From positions 4,795,001 to 4,859,000 of the forward strand of contig NZ_CP109450.1 of the NCBI RefSeq assembly GCF_041438865.1: a stretch of DNA of 64,000 nucleotides. Reading direction: 5' to 3'. Position numbers and translations under genes: made by a program. This stretch comes from Streptomyces sp. NBC_01471. GTDB lineage: Bacteria > Actinomycetota > Actinomycetes > Streptomycetales > Streptomycetaceae. This document shows positions 46,154 through 53,714 of this stretch, piece after piece; positions within the stretch are counted from its first letter, which is position 1; each line of letters begins with the position of its first letter. The notes under the pieces were generated by a model. It was not told where the DNA came from, ran no database searches, and saw only the letters and a program-made list of their open reading frames with translations.

Positions 46154-47737
46154 TCAGACGGTGAAGCGGTCGGGGTCGGCGGCCTGCCAGTCGGCGGCCC
46201 AGGACTCGGGCGCCTCCGCGAGCAACTGCCCGGGGGCCAGCCACTCGTACATCTCCTCGTACGAGCGCACGGTGAACGGGTCGACGCGGCGCCGCAGCAT
46301 GTGCGGGCGCAGGCCGGCCGGTTCCGTCACGCCCATGCTGGCCATGATCTGCTGGGCACTCGCCACGGTGGCCTGCTGGAGCCGCTGGACCCGGATCGTC
46401 TTGTCCCCGACGTCCAGCGCGCGGGCGCGCCGGGGGTCCTGGGTGGTGACACCGGTGGGGCAGGTGTTGGTGTGGCAGCGCTGGGCCTGGATGCAGCCCA
46501 CGGCGAACATCATCGCGCGCGCCGCGTTGCCGTAGTCCGCGCCCTGCAGCAGCCGCTTGACCAGATCGGCGCCGGTGGCGATCTTGCCGCTGGCCCCGAT
46601 CCTGATCCGGTCGCGCAGGCCGGTGCCGATGAGGGCGTTGTGGACGGTGAGCAGGCCGTCGGTGAGCGGGGTGCCGAGCTGGTCGGCGAATTCCAGCGGG
46701 GCCGCGCCGGTGCCGCCCTCCGCGCCGTCCACGATGATGAAGTCCGGTGCGGTGCCCTCCTCCAGCATGGCCTTGCAGACGGAGAGGAACTGGCGCCGCG
46801 AGCCGGGGCAGAGCTTGAAGCCGGTGGGCTTGCCGCCGGACAGCTCCCGCATCCGCGCGATGAAGCGGACCAGTTCGCGTGGGGTGGAGAACTCCCGGTG
46901 GTACGGGGGCGAGATGACGGTCTCGCCCTGTGGCACCTCGCGCACCCGGGCGATCTCGGCGTTCACCTTGGCCCCCGGCAGCACCCCGCCGATGCCCGGC
47001 TTGGCGCCCTGCGACAGCTTCAGCGAGACGCACTTCACCTGGTCGTGCGCCGCCTTCTCGGCGAACTCCGCCGGATTGAACGCGCCGTCGTCGGTGCGGC
47101 AGCCGAAGTACCCGGTGCCGATCTCCCAGACGAGGTCGCCGCCCGGCCGCAGATGGTATTCCGACAGGCCGCCCTCACCCGTGTCATGGGCGAAACCACC
47201 GGCCGCGGCGCCGCCGTTGAGCGCCAGGACCGCGTTGGCCGACAGGGAACCGAAGCTCATCGCCGACACGTTCAGCAGCGCCATGTCGTACGGGCGGGTG
47301 CAGTCGGGCCCGCCGATCCGTATCCGGGGCGGGGTCTGCGGCACCGGGCGGGGCGCCATCGAGGGCACCAGGAACTCGTAGCCCGTCTCGTAGACGTCGC
47401 GCTCGGTCCCGAACGGCTCCTCGGCGGCCGTGCCCTTCGCACGTTCGTAGACGATGCTGCGGGTGTCACGGTCGAAGGGGCGCCCGTCGTAGTTCCGTTC
47501 CACGAAGTACTGCTGCAACTCGGGGCGTATGCGCTCCAGAAGGAAGCGGGCGTGCCCGAGGACCGGGTAGTTGCGCAGCACCGAGTGCTTGCGCTGGGCC
47601 AGGTCCCACACTCCGAGCAGCCCGACCAGGGTCAGCGGCACAGCGGCGCACAGCCACCACCACGACACCCACCCGGCGGCTCCCCACGCGGCGAGAGCCG
47701 CGAAAACCGTCAAACCAACACAACCGATTCGTATCAC
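46154..47737 (-). CDS. FMN-binding glutamate synthase-family protein with N-terminal membrane segment
   Basis: 527 residues. Two hydrophobic helices at about 5-45 precede a GltS/FMN barrel. MSFGSLSANAVLALNGGA, LSQGAKPGIGGVLPGAKV (substrate/FMN loop), DGAEGGTGAAPLEF and the Cys cluster CIQAQRCHTNTCPTGV (3Fe-4S type) are typical of the GltB central and FMN domains. It lacks the glutamine amidotransferase domain, so it is a stand-alone member of unknown donor. A GTG start at 47737 with no strong ribosome-binding site was used. It appears to form an operon with the PoxB-like gene. Confidence 0.88.
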   Translation of the reverse strand: MIRIGCVGLTVFAALAAWGAAGWVSWWWLCAAVPLTLVGLLGVWDLAQRKHSVLRNYPVLGHARFLLERIRPELQQYFVERNYDGRPFDRDTRSIVYERAKGTAAEEPFGTERDVYETGYEFLVPSMAPRPVPQTPPRIRIGGPDCTRPYDMALLNVSAMSFGSLSANAVLALNGGAAAGGFAHDTGEGGLSEYHLRPGGDLVWEIGTGYFGCRTDDGAFNPAEFAEKAAHDQVKCVSLKLSQGAKPGIGGVLPGAKVNAEIARVREVPQGETVISPPYHREFSTPRELVRFIARMRELSGGKPTGFKLCPGSRRQFLSVCKAMLEEGTAPDFIIVDGAEGGTGAAPLEFADQLGTPLTDGLLTVHNALIGTGLRDRIRIGASGKIATGADLVKRLLQGADYGNAARAMMFAVGCIQAQRCHTNTCPTGVTTQDPRRARALDVGDKTIRVQRLQQATVASAQQIMASMGVTEPAGLRPHMLRRRVDPFTVRSYEEMYEWLAPGQLLAEAPESWAADWQAADPDRFTV

Positions 47738-47993
47738 TCAGGACGGCTTGCCCCGTTCGGGTGTTCCACACCTCGGGGCGCCCCAAAGGACTCTCAAGGA
47801 TCAGGTGCGCTACGCCTCACCGGCCCTGCGGGCCACCGCGGCTTTTCTCCTGTGAAGGGCAGGATCTGATCGCTGTTCACCATTCAATTGAAGCCTTGAG
47901 GACCCGGATTCCTGGCTCCCTTTGCGTGCGGGCCATTAGTGGGTTTGACTGGAACAGCAAGGAACGAATCCCCCCATAAGGATGGGAAGCGTC

Positions 47994-48182
47994 ATGAACT
48001 CCACTGAACCGCTGACCGACCGCCTGGCGACGGACCTCGATGAGGATGTCGAGGCCGCACTCAACCCGGGCGAGGCCGAAGGCGTCTTCCGCGACTCGCG
48101 TGAATGCGCGAGCCTCGCGCTGATCGGCGGGACGGGCGCGTTGCTGCTCTCGCCGCCGACTCCGCGCCCGAAGAAGGCGTAA
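47994..48182 (+). CDS. 62-residue peptide, possible RiPP-like precursor
   Basis: ATG at 47994 follows GGGAAG by 5 nt; an in-frame ATG at 47982 has no usable site. The first ~40 residues are acidic and helical (LTDRLATDLDEDVEAALNPG), then ECASLALIGGTGALLLS forms a small hydrophobic Gly/Ala/Leu stretch, ending PPTPRPKKA. A charged leader with a short distinct C-terminal segment, encoded first in an enzyme operon, is what precursor peptides look like. I recognise no family, and a membrane-anchored micro-protein is an alternative. The next gene starts 10 bp after its stop. Confidence 0.65.
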   Translation: MNSTEPLTDRLATDLDEDVEAALNPGEAEGVFRDSRECASLALIGGTGALLLSPPTPRPKKA

Positions 48183-48192
48183 GCAGTCGCAC

Positions 48193-48879
48193 ATGGACCA
48201 GTCAAGTGCGTCCTCCCGCATCGCGGGAGCTGTGCGTGACCTGGCGTCCGAGGTGGTCTTCGCTCTGCAGAGCGAAGACCACCTCTCCACGGTCTGCGGT
48301 GCCGCCGGAATCGGCGAGGACGACAGAGCGGGGATCGCCGCGGTCAGGGTGATCGGGGCCGATCTGCTGCTGCCGAGCCTGCTGTACGGACGTGATCCGC
48401 ACCCCGGTGACGTGGCGGTGCTGCAGCGTGCCGTCATCGACTTCCCGCCGCGTGCGGGCGCCCCGGCGGCGACCGCCTGGAGCCACTGGGCGATGGAGTC
48501 GGCGCTCGGTGCGCCCCGGCCCGGCGCCACGGTGGCGGAACCCGACGCCGTGTGGCTCGACCAGGCGCCCTGGCAGGCGTTCACCCACCAGCTCTCCCTG
48601 CTCGCGCCGCTCGCCCGGCCCGCTTCCGCCTCGGCGGTCAACCGGGTCGCGAGCCACCGGCCGGTCGACGTGGCCCGCGGATTCGTCCGAGCCGTACGGC
48701 GCCGCGACTGGCTCCAGGCGGCCGGCGCCGGCCGCTGGCTGGCCACGCTCGACGGGGTGCCCGACACCCTGGGCCTGGCAGCCGGTCTGGACTTCATCCA
48801 GCTCATGGGCGGTCAGGACCCCCGGGTGGCCCTCCATCTGCGCGCGGCCGGACTGATCAGGTCCGGAGCGGCGCGGTGA
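48193..48879 (+). CDS. Protein of unknown function, second gene of peptide operon
   Basis: 228 residues, no recognised domain and no signal or membrane segment. It is mostly helical and Ala/Arg-rich, with several Trp (AWSHWAMESALG, WLDQAPWQAFTHQL, RRRDWLQAAGAGRWLATLDG). The first 31 codons carry a 7-bp hairpin (48213-48229) and a perfect 36-bp palindrome (48250-48285), so either the real start is later or the mRNA folds strongly here. Its TGA overlaps the next GTG by 4 bp. I infer a role with the peptide and the two paralogous proteins that follow. Confidence 0.7.
   Translation: MDQSSASSRIAGAVRDLASEVVFALQSEDHLSTVCGAAGIGEDDRAGIAAVRVIGADLLLPSLLYGRDPHPGDVAVLQRAVIDFPPRAGAPAATAWSHWAMESALGAPRPGATVAEPDAVWLDQAPWQAFTHQLSLLAPLARPASASAVNRVASHRPVDVARGFVRAVRRRDWLQAAGAGRWLATLDGVPDTLGLAAGLDFIQLMGGQDPRVALHLRAAGLIRSGAAR
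48250..48285. repeat. Perfect 36-bp palindrome inside a coding region
   Basis: The left arm GAGGTGGTCTTCGCTCTG (48250-48267) is followed directly by its exact complement CAGAGCGAAGACCACCTC (48268-48285), with no spacer and no mismatch. A shorter hairpin CTCCCGC-ATC-GCGGGAG lies just upstream (48213-48229). Both fall within the first 31 codons of the 48193 gene. Confidence 0.95.
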
Positions 48880-49901
48880 CGGCCGCCCCCGAAGCACGAA
48901 CGCATCCTCCCGGCACCGGACTTGTGCACGGGGTCGCGGGCGCCGCGCTGGACTGGGTGCGGGACAACCGCTCCGGGTTCGTGCTGCCCGACGACGTCCT
49001 GGAGCCCCACACGGACGTCAACCGCACGATGAAGCCCCTCGGCGAGCTGGCGCAGCTGTGCACCACGGTCCGCCGCCGCACCCGCCCCGGCGACCCGCAC
49101 CACGCGGCCGCTGCCGCGCTCGTACGGTTCGCCTGGGAGCAGGTCCGCGAGGGGGAACTGCTCCTCGACCTGGCCCGCAACGAGCCGTTCGCCACGTACC
49201 CCTTCGAGATCTACGCGGCCTTCGCCGGAGAGGGCCTGCGCCACGAGGGCTTCGAACGCCTCGCCTCCGTCGTCGCCGGCACCCGCGGCTGGGCGCTCAC
49301 CGAGCAGCACGCCAACCGCGAGCTGGGGCTGCTCAACTCCGAGCGGCGGATCGGCGTCCCCCCGCACTCGGAGGCGGAGCCGGTCCTGCGCCGCACCTGG
49401 CTCGGCGGGCTGCCCGAGCCGTGGACCTTCGAACGCGCTTCCGGGTACGCCCTGACGCATGTGGTGTTCCACGTCACCGACTGGGGTACCGCCCCGCACC
49501 GCATGCCGCACGACGTCGCCGGGTATCTCGGCACCTGGCTCCCGGCGTGGATCGACGGCTGCTTCGAGAACGGGCAGTGGGACCTGGGCGGCGAGCTGCT
49601 CGCCGTCGCCGCCTGTCTCCCCGACCCGCCGCCGGTGGCGCTGGTGGAGACCTGCTGGCCGGTGCTCGCCGCCGTACAGGACAGCACGGGCGCCGTCCCG
49701 GAGACGGGCCCGCCCCTCGTACGGGGCGGGGGAGGGCCGCAGGACGGCGGCGGCTCCGACGAGTCCACCGGGGCCCGTGAGGCCCCGCGTGAGTTCCTGA
49801 ACTGCTACCACTCGACGCTGGTGACGGCCTTCGCGGCCGCCCTGACCCTGGCCCGGAACGGCACGGCGGGAATGGACTCCGGCGCAGGAGGCTCCGTATG
49901 A
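48876..49901 (+). CDS. Uncharacterised helical protein, paralogue A (DUF6895-like)
   Basis: 341 residues from GTG at 48876 overlapping the previous stop. Paralogous to the next gene: both share ALDWV/ALEWL...RDGF near the N terminus, KPLGELA, the FExYxxF segment (YPFEIYAAFAGEGL), LPEPWTFE, the block YALTHVVFHVTDWGTAP and WLPAWIDGCFENGQWDLGGELL. The central His-Asp-Trp block is the most conserved part and could be an active site. I believe the family is DUF6895, but its function is unknown to me. Residues about 265-295 are a Gly-rich insert. Confidence 0.75.
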   Translation: MTAAPEARTHPPGTGLVHGVAGAALDWVRDNRSGFVLPDDVLEPHTDVNRTMKPLGELAQLCTTVRRRTRPGDPHHAAAAALVRFAWEQVREGELLLDLARNEPFATYPFEIYAAFAGEGLRHEGFERLASVVAGTRGWALTEQHANRELGLLNSERRIGVPPHSEAEPVLRRTWLGGLPEPWTFERASGYALTHVVFHVTDWGTAPHRMPHDVAGYLGTWLPAWIDGCFENGQWDLGGELLAVAACLPDPPPVALVETCWPVLAAVQDSTGAVPETGPPLVRGGGGPQDGGGSDESTGAREAPREFLNCYHSTLVTAFAAALTLARNGTAGMDSGAGGSV

Positions 49902-50869
49902 ACGACAACCCGCAGACGGAGAACGGCACTGCCGCTGCCGGTACCGGCGCGGGCATCCGGCAGATCCACGACGTCGGGTCGCGCGCCCTGGAGTGGCTGT
50001 ACACCCACCGGGACGGCTTCCGGCTTGAGGACGACCCCGGCCCCGAGACCGGGATGCTGGACCGCTTCAAGCCGCTCGGCGAGCTGGCCCTCATCGGGAA
50101 GGTCATCTTCCGCGAGGGCGTCGCGGGCTCGCAGCAGGCCGCGACCGCGCACAAGCTGCTGGACCACGCCTGGCACGAACTGCTGGCGTCCGGGGCCAGG
50201 CTCGCCGAGGGCCAGACCCATGAACCGCTGTCGCCGGTGCCCTTCGAGGTCTACGTGCCGTTCAAGGAGCTCGGCTACAGCAATCCCCAGGTCGAGGCCG
50301 CGGCCCGGCTCAACCACCGGCTCGTCAGCCGGCAGGCCCTGGAGGTGCTGCCGGTCCGCCGGCTCGGGCTCTCCGCCATGGAGCGCCGTTTCGGACTCCC
50401 GCCCGCCGTGCCCGAGGACGAGGCCACCGCGCGCACCTGGCTCGCCCAGCGCCCGGAGCCGTGGACCGTGGAGGGCCACGTCGGCTACGACATCACGCAC
50501 ACGGTCTTCCACCTGACCGACTGGGGTGAGAACCCGTCCGGTCTGCCCCCCGCCGTCGCCGACTACCTGGCCACCTGGCTGCCGGTCTGGCTGGACGACT
50601 GGCTGGACCTCGGACGGTGGGACCTGCTCGGCGAGCTGCTCGTCGTGGACGCCTGCCTGCCGGAGCCGACACTGGATCCGGCGGCCTGGCGCGGCTTCGC
50701 CGCCGCCCAGCAGCCCGACGGCGCGATGCCGGTCCTGGGGCCGATGCCCGAGGGCGACGCGGAGTACGTCTTCGATCTCGTCTACCACCCGACCCTGGTG
50801 GCCGCCTTCGCCTCCGCGCTGGCCGTCTCCCGCGCCATGGCCGACCTGACCGCACCGGCCTCCTCATGA
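49898..50869 (+). CDS. Uncharacterised helical protein, paralogue B (DUF6895-like)
   Basis: 323 residues from ATG at 49898 overlapping the previous stop by 4 bp. Same family as the preceding gene: HDVGSRALEWLYTHRDGF, KPLGELALIGKV, VPFEVYVPFKELG, RPEPWTVEGHVGY, THTVFHLTDWGENPSGLP, WLPVWLDDWLDLGRWDLLGELL, VYHPTLVAAFASAL. The Gly-rich insert of paralogue A is absent, so this copy is probably closer to the ancestral form. Tandem copies suggest a heterodimer or two successive steps on one substrate. Confidence 0.75.
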   Translation: MNDNPQTENGTAAAGTGAGIRQIHDVGSRALEWLYTHRDGFRLEDDPGPETGMLDRFKPLGELALIGKVIFREGVAGSQQAATAHKLLDHAWHELLASGARLAEGQTHEPLSPVPFEVYVPFKELGYSNPQVEAAARLNHRLVSRQALEVLPVRRLGLSAMERRFGLPPAVPEDEATARTWLAQRPEPWTVEGHVGYDITHTVFHLTDWGENPSGLPPAVADYLATWLPVWLDDWLDLGRWDLLGELLVVDACLPEPTLDPAAWRGFAAAQQPDGAMPVLGPMPEGDAEYVFDLVYHPTLVAAFASALAVSRAMADLTAPASS

Positions 50870-52026
50870 CGGGGGCCGAGCCGGGTGCGGGTGCCGGCTC
50901 CGGGCCGGGGACGGCGGGGGGGACGCGCATCCGGACCCGGGCCCGGACAGGACCGGCGAGCCGCCTGGCCGCCGCCGCGCAGGCCGTCGACGCCCCCGGC
51001 ATCGTCATCGCGGTCAGCGACCGGGGCCGGCGCACGGTCCACTGCGGGGGAAGCGCGCCGCCGCCGGCCGTCCCGCGCGACCGGCAGCGGTACGAGATCG
51101 GCTCGGCGTCGAAGACGTTCACCGGCCTCCTCCTCGCGGAACTCGTCCGTACCGGCCGCCTCTCCTACGACGAGGTGGCGGCCCGTTACCTGGCACCCGG
51201 CCGGGCGCCGGAGGCCGCACGGAGGAACCCGGCGACCCTGCGCCACCTGATCACGCACACCGCCGGGCTGCCCGCGCTGCCGGCCGACTTCTACCCGCAG
51301 GCACTCCGGCACTGGTCGACCTGCCCGTACGGGGGCTACCCGGCCGAACGCGTCGTGGCCGCCTTCCTCCGTGCCCGGCCGCGCCACCGCCCCGGCTCCC
51401 GCTGGCACTACTCCAACTTCGGCGCCTCGGTCCTGGGCCACACGCTCGCCGCCGCCACGGCCACCCCGTGGGAGGAACTGATCACCCACCACGTGCTGTC
51501 CCCGCTCGGCCTGACCGGCACCCGGCTGCATCCGGAGGGCACGGGAGCCGGCGTCACGGCAACGGGCACCATCGGCCCCGGCACCGAGGGGCCGGGCACC
51601 GACGGGCCCGGATCCGACGCCCCGGGGCACCGCCCGAACGGAATCACTCCCGTACCGGGTCTGGTCATGGGCGGCTTCCAGCCCGCGGGCGCCGTGCGCG
51701 CGACCCCCGGCGATCTCCTCACCTATCTGGAAGCGCACCTGGACCCGTCCGGCAGTCCGCTGGAGACCGCCCTGCAATCGGTCCTCAGCCCCGTGCTGCG
51801 ACGGGGGCTGGGCCACCGCCACACCCACACCCTCACCTGGTTCCAGCACCCCTCGCCCCAGGGCCCGTTGTACTTCCACGCGGGCGCCACCACCGGCCAG
51901 CAGGCCTTCCTCGGCTTCCGCCCGGCCACGCACACGGCGGTGGTGGCCGTCGCCACCCGCCGTATCCGCCTCCGGGACACCTTCGTCGCGACGGCCTACG
52001 CGCTGCTCAGCGAGGATCCCGGCTGA
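50866..52026 (+). CDS. Serine hydrolase, beta-lactamase/penicillin-binding fold (class C-like)
   Basis: 386 residues from ATG at 50866 overlapping the previous stop. Active-site motifs are intact: SASK (Ser81, Lys84), YSN (Tyr182) and HAG (His341). RYEIGSASKTFTGLLLAEL, LITHTAGLP and WHYSNFGASVLG are typical of the AmpC/EstB/D-aminopeptidase group. A Gly/Thr/Pro-rich insert lies at about 228-262. There is no signal peptide, so it acts inside the cell, perhaps as a peptidase or esterase on the operon's peptide product rather than as an antibiotic resistance enzyme. Confidence 0.88.
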   Translation: MTGAEPGAGAGSGPGTAGGTRIRTRARTGPASRLAAAAQAVDAPGIVIAVSDRGRRTVHCGGSAPPPAVPRDRQRYEIGSASKTFTGLLLAELVRTGRLSYDEVAARYLAPGRAPEAARRNPATLRHLITHTAGLPALPADFYPQALRHWSTCPYGGYPAERVVAAFLRARPRHRPGSRWHYSNFGASVLGHTLAAATATPWEELITHHVLSPLGLTGTRLHPEGTGAGVTATGTIGPGTEGPGTDGPGSDAPGHRPNGITPVPGLVMGGFQPAGAVRATPGDLLTYLEAHLDPSGSPLETALQSVLSPVLRRGLGHRHTHTLTWFQHPSPQGPLYFHAGATTGQQAFLGFRPATHTAVVAVATRRIRLRDTFVATAYALLSEDPG

Positions 52027-52128
52027 GGGACGCCCATGGCCGGGGCGCAGGGGGTGCGGGCAAACGCGTTGCGCGGCCGGCCGGGCGCCTGGCATGGTGC
52101 TGGTTTCGGTCACTTTCGCGAGGTTTGT

Positions 52129-52638
52129 ATGGCGATCCACTTCTACGGTTCCGACGACGTCCCCTACGGATGCTTCTCGAACTTCTCCGACCACGGCCTG
52201 GACCTCGACGGGCACTGGTGGCCGACCTCGGAGCACTACTTCCAGGCACAGAAGTTCGCCGGAACCCGCCATGCCGATCTCATCCGCCGCGCCCGCACAC
52301 CGCTGCGCGCCGCCGAGCTGGGCCGGGATCGGTCCAAGCCGCTGCGGCGGGACTGGGAGCGGGTCAAGGACGAGGTGATGCGCCGCGCGGTGGCGGCCAA
52401 GTTCGCCGCACACGACGACATTCGCGCCACTCTGCTGTCCACGGGGGACGAGGAGATCGTCGAGGACACCGGCACCGATCACTACTGGGGCCGGGGCAGG
52501 ACCGGGACCGGCAAAAACAGGCTCGGCCGGATCCTGGTGCGCACCCGCGGCCGGTTCCGCGCCGAGCTCGCCGCAGCTGCTGGAGCGGGCGGTGAACGAG
52601 ACGCAGGGGACCGGCTATTCGGCGGACGGGATCGGTAA
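52129..52638 (+). CDS. NADAR family protein
   Basis: 169 residues from ATG at 52129 after GAGG; a start at 52036 would add a non-homologous tail. NADAR hallmarks: IHFYGSDDVPYGCFSNFSDH, WWPTSEHYFQAQKF, and near the C terminus DHYWGRGRTGTGKNRLGRIL. Members (YbiA/RibX type) are N-glycosidases acting on riboflavin intermediates or ADP-ribosylated guanine, some linked to NAD metabolism and phage defence. Target here is unknown. It is monocistronic, between the peptide operon and a tandem-repeat region. Confidence 0.88.
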   Translation: MAIHFYGSDDVPYGCFSNFSDHGLDLDGHWWPTSEHYFQAQKFAGTRHADLIRRARTPLRAAELGRDRSKPLRRDWERVKDEVMRRAVAAKFAAHDDIRATLLSTGDEEIVEDTGTDHYWGRGRTGTGKNRLGRILVRTRGRFRAELAAAAGAGGERDAGDRLFGGRDR

Positions 52639-52685
52639 CGAATCCCGGAAGCGGGCGGGTTGAAGAACGTCGGTATTCGGCCGAT

Positions 52686-52737
52686 CGCGAAGACCGCGAA
52701 GACCGCGAAGACCGCGAAGACGCCAAGGCGCGAAGAC
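52686..52737. repeat. Tandem 9-bp repeat CGCGAAGAC
   Basis: Four perfect contiguous copies (52686-52694, 52695-52703, 52704-52712, 52713-52721) and one more after 7 bp (52729-52737). It lies 48 bp after the NADAR stop in otherwise gene-free DNA. Unit length keeps frame in any reading direction. Confidence 0.9.
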
Positions 52738-53125
52738 GCGCGGTCCGCGCGGGAATGGCAGATCAACTGCGGGTGATTTCTGATCCCCCAAGAGATCCAG
52801 AATCCCGCCCTTCGCTATCGGATCATCCGTGAACAGGTCCGCACACTCACGAATCGCTGGTCTGCACCAAGAATTACCTGCGTGAGACATGAGAACTGCC
52901 GGTGGAGACGGTGCAAGTGGGGCTACGGCGCTGGTGACAGGCGGGGAGTGCGGGAGAGCCGCCCCTTCCCTGATCACGTATTCGCGCTCCCGGGGTCGCA
53001 ACCTCCACCATGCGGAGGTTACTTTCCGAACTCGCGGCCTCACGTGTAGTGTTTGCCGCGCCGCTATCGACGCGGCGTCTTACGTGAACGTCTGCTCTGC
53101 ACGCCCCGATGGGAATGAGTAGCCA
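52738..53125. other. 388-bp gene-free region upstream of winged-helix gene
   Basis: Lower GC than neighbours at 52741-52880. The promoter of the 53126 gene should lie in its right half; TAGTGT at 53047-53052 is a possible -10. I see no convincing gene; a short frame at 52889-53122 has no homology features. Confidence 0.4.
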
Positions 53126-53680
53126 ATGTCCACAGGCACTTTCACAGCACACGGTCCCGATAGGACTGGATGGCACACGGTGTCGGGTCGGCCTCCAACT
53201 GACCCGGCGGTGACCGTCGAACCGATTTCCCGCGGGCGATGGATGCTCGCGGCTCAGGGGTATGTCCCCGTCTCGGTGCGCCAGACATCCTCCGAGGTTC
53301 ATCTCGTGTTTGCGCCCTCTCCGGAGCCGGAGGCCATTCCCGGTCGCGTGGCCGAAAGAGCCGAAACGGCCGCGCCGACCGAACACCTTCAGGACCCCGT
53401 CCAGGTCGACCACGATGCCCGCACGGTGCACGTCGCGGGGCGTCAACTCGAACTGCCCAAGCTGGAGTTCGACCTGCTTGCCTATTTCATTTCCCGTCCG
53501 ATGTACGTCCACGCGCGCCATCAGCTCATCGCGGCGCTCTGGCCGGACACATCCGGCAGCGAGCGCACGGTGGACGTCCATGTCGCCCGTCTGCGCCGGC
53601 GTCTCGGCCCGCAGTACCGAAAGGCCATCGCGACGGTCGTCGGTGTGGGCTACAAGTACGTTCCGTCCCTCGCGGGGTAG
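53126..53680 (+). CDS. Stand-alone OmpR-type winged-helix regulator
   Basis: 184 residues. Residues about 1-85 are of unknown fold. About 90-180 is a Trans_reg_C winged helix: VQVDHDARTVHVAGRQLELPKLEFDLLAYFISRP, the recognition helix VDVHVARLRRRLG, and the wing TVVGVGYKYVP. There is no receiver domain and no kinase nearby, so it is an atypical regulator like other Streptomyces single-domain OmpR-type proteins. ATG at 53126 follows GGGAATGAG. Target unknown; the adjacent NADAR and methyltransferase genes are candidates by position. Confidence 0.82.
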   Translation: MSTGTFTAHGPDRTGWHTVSGRPPTDPAVTVEPISRGRWMLAAQGYVPVSVRQTSSEVHLVFAPSPEPEAIPGRVAERAETAAPTEHLQDPVQVDHDARTVHVAGRQLELPKLEFDLLAYFISRPMYVHARHQLIAALWPDTSGSERTVDVHVARLRRRLGPQYRKAIATVVGVGYKYVPSLAG

Positions 53681-53707
53681 TCGGGGACCGGGCGGGCTCG
53701 CCCCGAC
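53680..53707. terminator. Hairpin between convergent regulator and methyltransferase genes
   Basis: GTCGGGG (53680-53686) pairs with CCCCGAC (53701-53707), with a second inner pairing possible in the 14-nt loop. It sits exactly between the ends of the convergent genes (53680 and 53715). Confidence 0.5.
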
Positions 53708-53714
53708 CGCGGCC

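Noticed and set aside
47761..47979. 72-codon frame just before the peptide gene
   Set aside because: Overlaps the expected promoter of the peptide operon; codon use is not typical of Streptomyces and composition is random.
50866..52026. Beta-lactamase resistance gene
   Set aside because: Has the SxxK/YxN/HxG active site but no signal peptide and is embedded in the peptide operon; an esterase or peptidase role fits better.
52889..53122. 77-codon frame before the winged-helix gene
   Set aside because: No homology features or ribosome-binding site, and it covers the probable promoter of the next gene.
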